This document shows, piece after piece, positions 1-12,008 of a stretch of DNA of 64,000 nucleotides. The stretch comes from Madurella fahalii (taxonomy: Eukaryota; Ascomycota; Sordariomycetes; Sordariales), in the NCBI GenBank assembly GCA_029876055.1, contig CM056874.1, positions 4,650,001 to 4,714,000 of the forward strand, written 5' to 3'. Position 1 is the first letter of the stretch; each line of letters starts with the position of its first letter. The notes beneath the pieces are model-generated. The model saw only the letters and a list, made by a program, of their open reading frames with translations, did no database searches and was not told the origin of the DNA. Made by a program: the position numbers and the translations under genes.

Positions 1-2028
1 TTCACACGAAGCTCCTCATCCGAGATTTCGTCGAATGATTGAGAATTGTGGGGCGTGCCGGTGTTGGCAATCCATACATGGTTCTGTAGAGACTCAACCG
101 TCGCCCTAGTCTCGGGCCGCCGGTCCAGCATGCGACGTAAAAAGTCAATCCCCTCTTCGGAAACGTTTGCCTGTACGAGGGGTGATACATCCAACGGCCT
201 AGTCATAATTTGGTGGAGGAGCTCCGAGTGGCTAGCCCCATTCCGGGCTGGGAAAGGCGGCCTCTTGGTCAGGGCGTAGAAAAGAACACCTCCCAAGGAC
301 CATATATCGACGGCATGGTCGTACCGCTGGCCTGTTGCTGGGCGGAGACGGCGGTTGCGCGGATGGCGTCGGCCATGGTTGTCATACTCGGCGAATTCCG
401 AATAGACCTCCGGGGCGCAGTATAGAAGCGTGCCGCAAAATGTCCGTAGGAATGTCTGCTCATTGTCAATCATTTTGGAAAGTCCAAAGTCGGTCAGTTT
501 CACCACCGGCGGGTTTAGTGAGTCGACAAGGATGTTGTCCGGTTTCACATCTCGGTGGGTGATGTTCATGTCGTGCAGATAGCCCAGCGCGTCCAGCAGC
601 TGCTTCGCTATCGTCCTTGTATCGCTCTCCGAAAATGGCCCGTTTTCCGCAATCAGCTTGCCCAGATCGCCGCCGCCCACAAATTCCATGATTATAATGA
701 GGAGCCTATCGTCCCAGTCGAGGTGTTCGATGTACTGTACAATGTTGGGCTGCCAGAGAGTGAGCGGGGGTGGTCAATGTATTCCAGCAGGTAGTGGGTT
801 GGGGGTTAGCGTACGTGTTTTATCCTCTGCATGATCCTCATTTCGTTTTCTACCTTTTGATCTAACACGCCGTTCTTCATGAACTTCCGCTTGTCAAGTT
901 CCTTTGCTGCGTAAGGGTGGCCGGTGAGCTTCATGGTTACTTTATACACCGTCGCGAAAGCGCCGCGGCCGATCTCGCACACGCGATTGTACTTGTTAGA
1001 CCCGTTCCACGCTCTTTGGAGCCCGTCTGAGAGAGCACGGCTGTAATTCTGTTGTGTATCGTCTGCTTGGGCCCGGCGAGCCACAGCGAAATTGGTGGCC
1101 TTGCGCGTTGGGGCGGCAAGGCGCCTTGGGGGGTTGGGTTTGAAAATATCCACCTAGACGATGCCGTTAGTGTGAGACAAGCCTTACGGGATCTGTTGGC
1201 GTGAGATCTGGAAAGGAGAGACGTACATGGCCCCCGGGACCAGGCACGATTGTTTCATTCGCATCAATGACGGGCTGTGCGCGATTGGCCATGTAGGCAT
1301 CCAAGTTCCGCTGATAGGCCTCATGGTACTGGCCGTCGCGGAGTGGGATTCGAACCATGAAGATGAGGTCGTGGCTCGGGTCGGGCCCCAGGATCTTGAT
1401 CTTGGATCCACTGCTAAGCGTTCTCTTTGTCTCTGCGGGCGGGTTTGCTCTCAGCTTGAGCAATGTTTCGTCAACCACGGTCCCGTTTGTCGATTGATCC
1501 TCCAGCATCAACACGGCCCACTCGTTCAGGTAGATCCTGAAGTGTACGTTGCTCAACCGCCGGTTTGGGTCATTCTTCTTAAGACATATGTCGCAGCGAT
1601 TAGGGTTCCGGCCGAAAGTGAATCCTTGGCTGGGGTCCTTGACCTGGGCCGAGAACCTCAGAGCTATATGGTGCTCCCCGACATCCGGCAGCGCAAAGTT
1701 TCGCGCGTCGTCCTCCAGCTGGTAGTCTAGATCGAGTCCGTCCACGTCGTCCCTGCCAACCATATGCTGCGAGCTCTCGGCGGCAATTTTCCTCAGCTCC
1801 TCACGTGCGGCGTTTGAGTACGGCAGAAGGATACATATTATGTCTGAAATGTCTTCATCGGAGAAGCCCGAGTTCTGCTGGCCGAACCGGCGCGGGTCGA
1901 CGACGGTTTGCGTCGCTGCGCACACGTGTTTTGGTCAGAAAATGCATACCACACATGCAGCTCGCGTCTAATGCAAACGGGACGGACCGACCTTGAGTAG
2001 GTTGCGTGAAATCCCCGCCGGAATCCAT
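1..2028 (-). CDS. FHA-domain Ser/Thr checkpoint kinase, Chk2/Rad53 family (3' end missing)
   Basis: DNA-damage and replication checkpoint kinase, expected in the nucleus. Exons read 2028-1992, 1915-1227, 1153-815 and 749-1, all phase-consistent, giving about 604 residues before the window edge. The ATG at 2028 opens a 12-codon exon whose splice to 1915 makes the string TQPTQATQ, a small TQ cluster of the kind ATR/ATM-type kinases phosphorylate in this family. An FHA domain follows at about residues 95-200 (FTFGRNPN, SNVHF, STNGT). The kinase domain starts near residue 297 (GRGAFATVY, catalytic Lys in YAAKEL, HRDVKPDN, DFG, APE). Between DFG/APE and VDIWSLG sits a charged loop (YDNHGRRHPRNRR). 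The first intron has a weak GTCGGT donor. FHA followed by kinase fits Chk2, Cds1, Rad53 or Neurospora PRD-4/MUS-59; I cannot tell which paralogue. No stop is reached before position 1. Confidence 0.9.
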
Positions 2029-2187
2029 TGGGACAATCGGCGGCGTAACGCCTCGCGGTCACCGTCACTGGGCGAGAGCGACGTGCACAACACGGTTGTT
2101 GAGCTCCGCGGCGGCGTGGGACCGGCGGGGCTGCCAGCGGGGGAGCGAGCGATGCGAGCAAGCCTGGGCGCGCGCTCTCATCGGACC

Positions 2188-2193
2188 ACGCGT
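2188..2193. promoter_or_regulatory. ACGCGT (MluI cell-cycle box-like) upstream of the FHA-kinase
   Basis: A palindromic ACGCGT lies 160 bp upstream of the kinase start. In yeasts this hexamer binds MBF and drives G1/S and DNA-repair genes. The hexamer also occurs several times elsewhere in the window, so this is suggestive only. Confidence 0.3.
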
Positions 2194-4947
2194 GATGTGG
2201 AGCGGCAGTTGGCGACGTCTTGCCTGTCAAGCGAAGGAGGAGAGGGAAAGCGGGTCAGTTGAGGAGACGAGACGACGGGACGAAGCAGCGGGTCCCGCGA
2301 GCGGGCGACGGTGGTTGCCGGGTGCGCAGCGACGCAGCGAAAACAGCGAAACGGAAGCCTTCCCGGGCGACGGGTCGGTCAGTGACCGCGTCCGACAGCT
2401 ATTGCCATTCGAGAAATGCAAGTCAGGCGGGGGCGACAGGCGCTCAGATCACAACAGGCGTGATGCTAGAGAGCCTACATAGGGTACGCAGCTAGGGGGG
2501 GGGGCCGCCAAGGGAGATAGAACCAGAGAATCCTTGAGCTTGGAAGAAGGACATCACAAGAGGTCGAGTCCTTCGAGTCCCAAAATTTCGTGAGAGCCTT
2601 GAATGGGTTGGTCTTGGTTGTCCAGCGCGAGCTGCAGGCGCACGGGGCGTGCCATCCTCCTGGATCTTTCCAGGCGTTTGACTGGCTGCAGCTGTTTCTC
2701 GCTCAGTGGTAATGATCGGTAAAGCTGCTGTATCCCCACCCTAAGAATTCAGGGGAGCGGATTTGCTTCCCAGGCTGACGGTTCTGGAGAAGTGCTCGGT
2801 CCTGACATGGTGCCCCGGGAGGATCGGCTCGATTCCGGAGCCAGTCTTTCCCCGGAGAAATTGCCGGTGTGAGTGGGCGGCGGCGGCGAAGCCTATCACC
2901 CCATTTCCCAGTGTTACTTTTCTATTTCTTTTTTCTTCTTTTCCTTCTTCTACGTGTATTTACCCTTTCTTTTTCTTCATTTTCTTCTTTCAGAGACCTG
3001 ATTCTGTGGTCCGGCCGACGGTCAATCCGACTTCGGAAAGGAAGACGAGTTTGGTTCTGCCTTGCAGAGGTTAAATATTTCGCCTGTAGCGGGGTCGCCG
3101 CAAATCTCCGTTCAGAAGAGCCTAGGATCTCCGAGAGTGGCTGATAAACCGGGTTCGGACGCGCGGGTTTCTTGCCGATCCTACAGCGGAGGTGATGCCG
3201 TAGCTGACGGGTGGGCTGGGCAGCGAGACGAGGCATCCACGATCAGTTCAGAGTGTATTACATGCGTCCGTCATGCTAGACTCGTCATCCGCTAGGTCGC
3301 CGGAAATACTACGTAAATTATTGTAATTGTTCCGAGGATAGTCTACCGGGTTATGGCACAGATTGGCCATCTCAACACCAAATCTCGTCAGTCAGGATCG
3401 TCGAGTGAGTTACCTACGTTACATTACCCGATGTTGGCGGGCCTGATCCATGGTAGTTTGCCAAGAAGTCAATTATGATAGGGCTGTGTTAAACGGGATC
3501 CCATTTCAATTGTGTGCCCTGCTGAAGTGTCTTACCTTGGGCAGTACAATCATTCGGGGGAATGCAGCAGTCGGCAGCTGCACATCTTCCATCGTTGCTC
3601 GTCGTCATTTGCGATGATGGATATTACTGCACCTCATCCCGTACGATGGGTGGTCGGATTAGGCGTGGTGCAGACGGGGCCCAGCGCACCCCGGACCCCG
3701 GGAAGGGATGAAAATCCGGAAGCTCACTGGGGGCACAGCATTTTCCAACGGCGCAGTGCCCGGAAGGCGGGCAAGGAGCTATCTCACCATCCAATCTTGT
3801 GCAGCGTCTTGGATTTGCATGCGTACCTTAACATGTCATGAGCGTTTCTGGAGTGGGAGTGTGTGGCCGTTGCCCGGAAGGGGAAACGTCATGGGATCGC
3901 GCAAAGGCCCCAAATGGCCCATTGAGGCCGCCAGAAACACGCACCTGCGATAGGGAGCTCAATGTGAAAGTGGGACGATGACGTAAACCCTCTGAATATT
4001 TGGGCCTGCAGCAAAGCACTGCTCTGGACCCTTCCAAACCCTCCACGATGAAGCCGGTGGCTGTCGGGCTTATCCGCATCTGCCTGTGACACGGCAGCAG
4101 CTGCAGAGCATATGGCCGCCCTGAGCTACTTTGCCTAGTGTGGACATACACGTCTGCGGTCATATTGCAGGCGCGCGCTTCCTGTAAGCAGGTAATCGAG
4201 ATGTGTTTTCTAGATTGCTGCCGGTAACGTACTCAGTCCTGACAGCGACTCACTTGCTCAGTTGTCGGGTGGAAAAAGAGGTTGCTGCTACCGCCGTCGG
4301 CCTCGTCGCCTTTGATCAGGTCACATTTGAGATGGTTTTGGGTTCCATGTGTGGGGGTTCAGGTGAGGTTACAGTTGGTATAGAAGACGTTTCCCGTAGT
4401 CTGGCAAGATATCAATGGCCTTTTGGTGCTCGGAGCTCTCGGTGCAATTACCTTACACACATGGCAATTATACCCGAAGGAACTCCGGTACTGTATTCAT
4501 CATGGGCCAGCTTTGCCTTGGAGCCGTCCTCAGAACCTTCTTGGCTGGGGGCTTGGGAGCTCCACTGTCAGCGGCTAGACCAGACGGAACACGGCGGGTT
4601 TTCTGGGTGACTTGAATGCGCCGCCATGGATTGTCTCATCCAGCTCGTATTGGAATGGGAATCGTTTCTGCTGCTGCGCCGAGAGCACGCTTGGCCGAGC
4701 TGCACAAATCCTTGGCCCTCCAGCCAAGCGACTTGTGTTTGACTGTCACAATACACTGGGCCTGGGCGACCCCATCCGCATTTCGGCCGTGTCTTGCTCT
4801 CGAATGTTCCCTGACGCGCTGTCAAAAGACTGTGGAGTCGGTCGTTTAAGCGCTTCCGGCTGTTCGGCTTGGAGCGGTAGGTTTCAGTTTCAACGGTTGC
4901 CGCCTGATCCAGTGGTCATGGACGCAATTGATGTATTCTACGACAAA

Positions 4948-4985
4948 GCCAACAGCGCCAACAGCGCCAACAGCGCCAACAGTTG
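4948..4985. repeat. 9-bp tandem repeat (about 4 copies of AACAGCGCC)
   Basis: Four near-perfect head-to-tail copies of a 9-mer are directly visible. The unit length is a multiple of three, but the surrounding open frame shows no other sign of coding. Confidence 0.8.
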
Positions 4986-6705
4986 CCATGTTGGATATCA
5001 CGGCGTCTCACCACCAAACGATCGGGGGGTACTGCTGACGTGTTTGGGAGGCTTAACTGATCGATTGGCGGCAAGGGACTTGCAGCGCCTTCCGTCATCC
5101 AAGCATTGTAGGCGGCGGGAAAGACCAATCACATTCTCGGCACCAGACCAGGATGTTGTTAAAACCGCCATCGGTGGATCTCAATTAAGCTGCGAACTCC
5201 CGAACATGACGACGCAAGGACTTGAGAAGGGAATGGCGAGACGGAAAGCCGGCTGGAGAGCAGTCTTGATCTATGTCAACCTCCCGCATTACATTAGTAG
5301 TGATAGCTGCGCTAAAGTGGTAGAATAACACGCTAGAAGGCACATGAGCCACTGTGGTGCCGGCTCGACCGATGATGTAGTTTGTCGCATGACAAGGTGG
5401 CACACACGGCACATTGCCAGACGGTGGTCGGTTGATCTGGCCGATCCAGGGCTGTCCAAGCGCTGCTTTCCTTGATGTCGCTCTCTGGCCTGATCTTGCA
5501 CATTGGACCTTGATTGCGTGCTTGGGTATTGGCGGTTTGCGCGCAGGAGGCCGTCGGCGCAAGATCTGTAATCTGACTAGAAGGTCTTGGGGAGCTGGCA
5601 GTGGATCAGAGAGATACGAATTACGTTTCCTTGGTCCCCGCCAAGTGGAGGGGAGCACTACAAGCGTAATCACCGCAGGGTGCATCTCGTCGTACCCGGC
5701 AGACCTGATGGCCCGGAGTTTCGGGCAGGAAAGCAGCTTGGCCCGACTCCAAACCGATATTCAAATACGAGAGGTACCCTGCCGTTGGTCGACGTGCCTG
5801 CCTGCCCTACCTGCCTGCCTGTGCGGGATCCCGTCGGACTTTCTAGACCTCTTGTTTCGTTGTGCCCTTTACCCAGATTTCGTTTTAGACGTGAGACCGT
5901 TTGGTTGATTGGACCCTTCCTCTATTGCAGTGCCATATCGCAAAGGTGCGTGTGTATTGCGGTAAATATATTCTCCACTGCACTCCCCGGAAGACCCGGT
6001 TACCAGAAACGGAAGTCGAGACAACCGAGACCTACCCGGAGCGAAAGAAGAGATTATCCAGGCGACCGGCAGGACTAGGCAAACTTGTGTGGGAAAGGCT
6101 GCCATCTCCGCCCGCTTAACGTTAGGTAGTACCTTGTTCTGCGCAAGAATCCTTTGTCCGGGACCCAAGCCGCGAGCTCCATGACGAGGGCATGCCGACA
6201 TCATCCGTTGTCCATCTCGCACGCCAAGCGGCCTTTGTGCTTCCAACGGTCTTCTAAGCTGGGAGGGGTGTCGGTTTTGCAAGATACTGACTTGCGGGTT
6301 CTTTAGCGATTCGCAACTCGGCCAGCAGCTCATCGATACCTGCCACCTTCGACAAGAGCACCTTCCGCGTTGCTCCCGAACTACCTTAGTCCACGATCGG
6401 CGAGACCGGTCGAAAAGCGCACAATCGTCCGTTTCGTTCTAGTCCCGAACCTTCCGCACCTCGAGAGACGACCCGGTGACCGAATGGAGCCGCGGCCGAC
6501 GCTACGGTGACGGGCCCAGACTAGGCCCTTGCAGAAGAAGATACGTGGAAAAGGCCCTCCTCCGCGGAAGACCCCTCCAACCCGCCCACCGCAAACCTTT
6601 TTTTATCTGTTGTCTTGTCTAAGAGATCACTGCTCGGCGCTGTGCTGCCAAGTGTCACGGTACTTGTGCGAGTCTAAGCAGGAGGGGGAACACAGCAGCT
6701 CCACA

Positions 6706-9700
6706 ATGGGTCGGAACCGAGGTATGTTGCATATCTGCACCGCTCCCGAATTCCTGTCTTCGTGTTCGTGGCTGCAGAAAGTCGTCGCTGGTATGCGTCG
6801 CAGAGGTTGCTGTTTATCAAATGGATTGCGCACCAGATGATAAGCACAGCACAGCCCGGAGTAGTGTGATAATCCTCGCCCGATCTGCTGACTTGCTGAC
6901 CACTGGCGCGTCATAAAAGTCCGCTCGTTTATTGCCCAGTTCTCGGCTCGGGACTCCAAGACCCCTACACCTGCATCATCGCCCCAAACCGACACCTTCC
7001 AATCCCCCCGGCCAAAACCGGATTCTGGCCCCGACTCTGACACCACCACGCCGTCGCCTCTTCCACAGCGAGACTTCAGCGAGCCGGCGTCTGCAGCTTC
7101 GTCTGCCACATCACCGGCCGAGATCGAGCATGCCGCTGCACCCGCCCCTGTAAATACGTCGCCGTCGTCGAGTCCCGCGGGGAAATCTCAAAGACGAACG
7201 TCTCGACCCCTGTCCATGGTGCAGACCTACCATCCGCTCGTCATGGACGTCAACGAGGAGACGCCCCCTGAGCTCCAACCCATCTTCACCCTGCTCAACA
7301 GCCATTCGAACAAACTGTACCAAGAGGGCTATTTCTTGAAGCTCGACGACCAGGACATCCGTAGGCACTTTGTCTACCTTCTCCGCGGTTCGCACTTGAC
7401 TAACGTGACCCAGGAGGAAAACCTAATCCGGATCGGACATGGACCGAATGCTTTGCCCAGCTGGTCGGCACTGTTTTGTCGCTCTGGGATGCCGCCGAGC
7501 TGGACGCCGCAGGAGAGGACGGGGAGGTGCTTCCCAAGTTTATCAACCTGACCGATGCGTCGATCAAGATGGTAGCGTGCATTCTATCCGACATTCAAAG
7601 GGTGCCCCTAAGTTCTGACGCGATGACGTAGATTGAATCACTCCCCACGAGAGCGAACGACGAGCAGCCGCTGCAGAATATTTTGAGCATCAGCACTGCC
7701 GGCCGGAACCGGTATCTGCTTCACTTCAACTCGCACCATTCACTGATTCAATGGACATCAGGGATACGGCTCGCCATGTTTGAGCACTCAACGCTCCAGG
7801 AAGCTTATACGGGCGCCCTCATCGCCGGCAAGGGTAAAGGCCTGAACAATATCAACATAATCATGGAGCGGGCGAGGCTGCCGGTTCAAGAATGGGTGCG
7901 CGTGCGGTTTGGCGCCGGAGTCCCCTGGAGACGCTGCTGGTGTGTCATTGAACCGCCGAGCGAGAAGGAATACCAGAAGGCGCAAAAAGATCTCAAAAAG
8001 CGGTCGCCTTACGACCGCTCTCATGCCCCGGTTTTAAAGGGCGAGATTAGATTCTATGACACGAAGAAGGACGCCGAGAAGAAGAAGAAGCATCAGCGAC
8101 CGATTGCATCCATCACCGATGCCTATTCGGCCTACGCCATCTACCCGCAATCCAAGGCATTGATCGACGGTTCGACGCTTTTGAAGATCGAGGGAGAGAT
8201 CACCATTCACTCCGATCCACCGTCATCTACCGAAGGTTTCGTGTTTATCATGCCCGAGACCCCCCCTGCCGTGTCTGGTTTTGAAATACTACTCCGGTTC
8301 CTGTTCCCCACATGGGACACATTCGGTCTGTACGGTCGTCCCGGCCGCCTGGTGGCGAGCGTCCTTGACCCGCGCTCCTTGATGTTCGCCATGCCGAAGC
8401 ACAAGAGATATGGATACCTCGAGATTCTGGACGTGAGCGGACTGATCTTGGCTGATGGGAGCTCGTCGTGGTCAGAACGAGAGTGGCGGAAACGGCTCAA
8501 GGAACTGACGGGGCAACGCATGAACGCCATGGAAGAGGAGGGTGAGAACCATAGCCGAAGTGCGAGCCGCAACAGCAAGCGCCTGAGCTATGGAGCCCAG
8601 AATTCCGCGTCCACTCGCCCGAGGGTAGGTTTTGCCGAAGACGGTGGCTCTGTCCGCTCGTCTCGATCGGCGTCTGTACCGCGGCCTGGTTTACGCAACG
8701 ACTCGGCCCCTCCGGATCCAAACCGGGAGCGGGCGCCGTCGGCAATGGCAGGACATTCCAGGCACTCCCGTAACATCTCTGATACCCAGATAGGCGACGT
8801 ACCGTCGTTTGGTACGGACAGTTCCTATTCGACCCCTCCTGCGATGCGCGCATCCGAACGCGCCAGGACTTTCGCCAGCGACTTGGCCTCCACACCCGAG
8901 AGAGTCAGCTCTGAGGACGACAGCCCTGTAAGGGGGACCGCAGCTAATAATCTCCATGGGATGCAGCGCATGGAGACGCCTGAACCGGTCAATGCACCAC
9001 CGGCATTCTCTCATGGAGCAGGTGCTCGACCCCAACCGAAGCCTTTTCACTCAGCTGAGATGCGTAGAGCGACCAGTCGCTTGTCAAGCTCGACACTGTC
9101 CCAACTTGCCAAAGCCGGAGGACTGACGCCTGACGCATTCCCGGATGACTCCCATGAAAGACACGGCAGCGACGAGCGCGCAGGTCCAGCACCTATACAC
9201 ACTGACCACCGAGGTCTAGCGGTACAGCCACAAGCCAGCGCCAACGCCGTAGGAATGAATGCTAATTTCAATGGATCTCGTGAAGTTCTAACCTCTCCGA
9301 CCAATTCCCACCCGGACCGCCGCTTTCCAGTATTACAACCCTCACCAGACCTAGATTCGGCCCGGAAACGGTCAGACTACCCGGCCGGCAATCCATCTCT
9401 TGCATTCCGCCCTAGGCCGCATGACGAACCTGCTCCCAGCGGCAGTTTCCCACCAGGTCCACAAGATGCCGGTATGGGCCACCCGCCTCCGCACGAATCT
9501 CATGACGGGCGCGCCCCTAATCAGCCGATAGGGCCGCTCCCTGCGGCTCGTCGTATCCCCCCCGCCGGCCCTCAGCAACCCCCATATCTCCAAGGAGGTT
9601 CACCACCCATCCAAAGGAAGCCTCTTCCCCCCGGTCCACAAGTCTGCCACATGATGGGGATGATGCTGTCTCTCCTGTTTCCCCGTATTCACCTCACAGC

Positions 9701-11124
9701 AACTTTCCACCGCTAATCCAAGGACAACAACTCCGTCGCCTAGATGACGACGCTGCTTCTACAGCAAGTCCCGACTACGCAAGCACACGGCGCTCCATCG
9801 ATACCCAGGAATCTGTCGATCGCCCCCGTGCCGGTGTGCTCAAGACGATCGGGGATGACACTGCAGGTGCCTCAAAGGCCAGCTCCGACACCGATTACAA
9901 GATCCCGGAAGTAGATTTTGGGCGGACAATCAACTACGGCGCACCTATCATTCCGGGGAGTAAAGCGTCGTCCTCGAGCAACGCCTCCAGGGGCAACGAT
10001 GTGGTGGGCATGGCCGCTCAGTCCCCACGGACCGTCCCTCCCGCGTCCGGGCGTAAGTCTCCCGGGGCCGGATCGGCATACTCACACTTCCACCAGGGAT
10101 CAGATGACACCAATCGCCGGAGCGTTGTATGGCAGCCAGGTGCGACTATCGGATTGCCCACGACCGATAACGTTATCTCGCCTGAGCAATTCGTTCAGCA
10201 ACGTGCGGCCGCCACACCCCTGTATTCGCACCAGCGCAGCGCGTCGGGAAACACTCTGACCGACTTCAGGGCCGCCACGCCGTCCTCGCCTTACAAGCGT
10301 CCCGGAAGCCGTGGGCCTTCCCACTCTCGACATAGTTCGGCCGAACTGCTCTCGTCGGGACGCCCCGTCAGCCAGGGCACGGCAGCTGCGTTGTCTGGGG
10401 GGAGGTGTCTTCCCACCTGTCAGCTCGCGAGCAAGAACATGTTGCACGTGTCACTGGCAGCCCCCTGATTGCGCTAGCGGGAAACAAGGGGCCCTCTCCA
10501 ACGCAGACCGGCCTCGTCGGGGCTATCGAGGCGAGGGAACGCGAGAGAGCACAGATGAGACAGGGCATCGGTGGCCAGGCGGTAGCCCAGGCCATCGACC
10601 AGAGGCATCGGGAACAACACCAACAGGCCCAGCGCGCGGCACAAGCTGCGTATGCCCAGCAACAGTCGCAGTTTGTTGCCCAGCAAGCTCAAGCCGGTCC
10701 GCAGAGCCCGATGGCCACGGGTATGACTGGCGGCGGTGCTCCTTCCACGTATACTCCAAGCATGGCCGGCATGAGTCCTCGCAGTATGAGTCCCGGTCCC
10801 GGTATGATGGGGCCCGTCCGATTTGGTCAGGGCTTTCAGCCCGGGCCCGGCTACGGACCTCCGCAAATGATGCCGCAGCAAGTGCCGTACAACAATGGGC
10901 CGCCAGGCGCTCAAGGCTTTCCGTCTGGAGGGTACATGGGCAACATGCAACATCGCCCGGGACCCTTGCCGCCGCCGATGAGTATTGGCGGTGGAATGGT
11001 TGGACGGCCCCAATCCCCTGGATTCCCGCTACCGCCGCAGGGCCAATACTCGCCCGCGGGAACACCGGGCGGACCAAGACCGGGAACACCGGGTCGGATG
11101 CAGTTCCACGGTCAAGCTTTCTAG
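6706..11124 (+). CDS. PH-domain protein, Skg3/Caf120-like, with two apparent 1-base frame breaks
   Basis: Large fungal PH-domain protein like yeast Skg3/Caf120, linked to CCR4-NOT and bud-neck biology; role here inferred. Exons: 6706-6721, 6920-7360, 7414-7571, 7632-11124. The first splice gives MGRNRVRSFIAQF; a good branch site precedes its acceptor. A Ser/Pro-rich N-terminus leads to the conserved core (EGYFLKLDDQD, then WTECFAQLVGTVLSLWD). The PH-like part begins near residue 290 (EWVRVRFGAGVPWRRCWCV). A long disordered tail rich in Ser, Pro, Gln and Gly follows and ends in a QQ-rich segment. The frame changes near 9641 and again at the G run 10397-10402; both need one extra base to restore reading, and coding quality is strong on each side. 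With those bases the protein would be about 1,369 residues. Either assembly indels or real damage could explain this. Confidence 0.82.
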
Positions 11125-12008
11125 GATCATGGATCTGAAGAGAGATTTTGAGTCTGATGGGGGAGCAATTGAAACGGCTCCCAGCAGAGTCACCTCACGG
11201 CAGCGTGCAGGGACGATGGAGAACGAGACAAGTGAATGCAGTCACGCTTTGGGGAAGGGAGCGAATGTTTTGTTTCGGCGTACAGCTGGCTGGATAGATC
11301 GTGATGGTGTAATGGAACTCCTTTGTACTTCTGGCTTGGATTTTGTTTTCTGTCACTCGAACGGCTTCTCCGGACTGGGATCGTTGCGAGTCTTGGATTT
11401 CTTGTTTTGGGTTCACAATAGCCTGTACCATCAGCGATATTGGCGTGATCAAGGCAGTCAGATTCTCCGAGCAGCACATACCTTGACTGTTTTCATTTGA
11501 CTTCGGGTTTGTTGTTGCATATTACTTATTGCATACTGCATAGGGAGTGGTATCTGGTCTACCGCATTAGCATAGCAATCGCGGCGTAGCGGGTACTAAT
11601 GTTTCCACTATAGAGCCTCAAATGATAAAAGCTTCCTACTACCGTTGCTCCTTGGCGAGACTTCCCTACGCTATCTGGGTGGGACGGCAATTGCTTCAGG
11701 AAGCTCTGAGGGGTGTAGGTAGGGTAAGTTAGTTAGGTCGTGTTTAGTGTATCCTAGGCAATGATAGGGCTAGAATGAAGCAGAAGAGGACCGCTGCCAA
11801 GCTGGACTAATGATCAACGTTAGGGAGCTCTCTTGGTGTGATAAGATAAGGCGCTTCTGTTGTCCACTCCTCGATTATGTGCATCCCTGCCACCTCCACC
11901 CAACATGCAATCGACCACAAGCCGCTCCGGTATCGCGGCCAACTCATTCTCTTGAATGCTGCTGCCCGCCAGCGTCACGGCACATCAAGTCGCGTGCGCG
12001 CCGCTGGA
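11125..12008. other. Intergenic, no gene seen
   Basis: This stretch is the 3' flank of the PH-domain gene and the upstream region of the phosphatase. Open frames here are short and mutually overlapping. An ATG at 11877 is in frame with the phosphatase, but the Arg-rich leader beginning at 12009 looks a better start. Confidence 0.55.

Larger units (their letters stand above)
2029..6705. other. 4.7 kb without a credible gene; shared upstream region
   Basis: This is the divergent upstream region of the FHA-kinase and the PH-domain gene. Open frames up to 238 codons occur on both strands but overlap each other, lack family motifs and start or end arbitrarily. Visible structure: an ACGCGT box at 2188-2193, a pyrimidine-rich tract at about 2915-2995 resembling fungal core-promoter CT tracts, a 9-bp tandem repeat near 4948-4985, and CTGCC-type short repeats near 5800-5830. 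Long 5' leaders with upstream ORFs or leader introns are possible, since a good branch plus acceptor lies at about 4240-4262. Confidence 0.5.

Noticed and set aside
4612..5328. 238-codon plus-strand open frame
   Set aside because: It contains the 9-bp repeat read as Asn-Ser-Ala, has no motif or plausible splice continuation, and overlaps equally open frames on the other strand.
9642..9699. A GT...AG intron (GTCTGC to CACAG) to explain the first frame break
   Set aside because: Its 58 nt length puts the downstream exon in a frame that stops at once, and the sequence inside it is clearly coding in the third frame.
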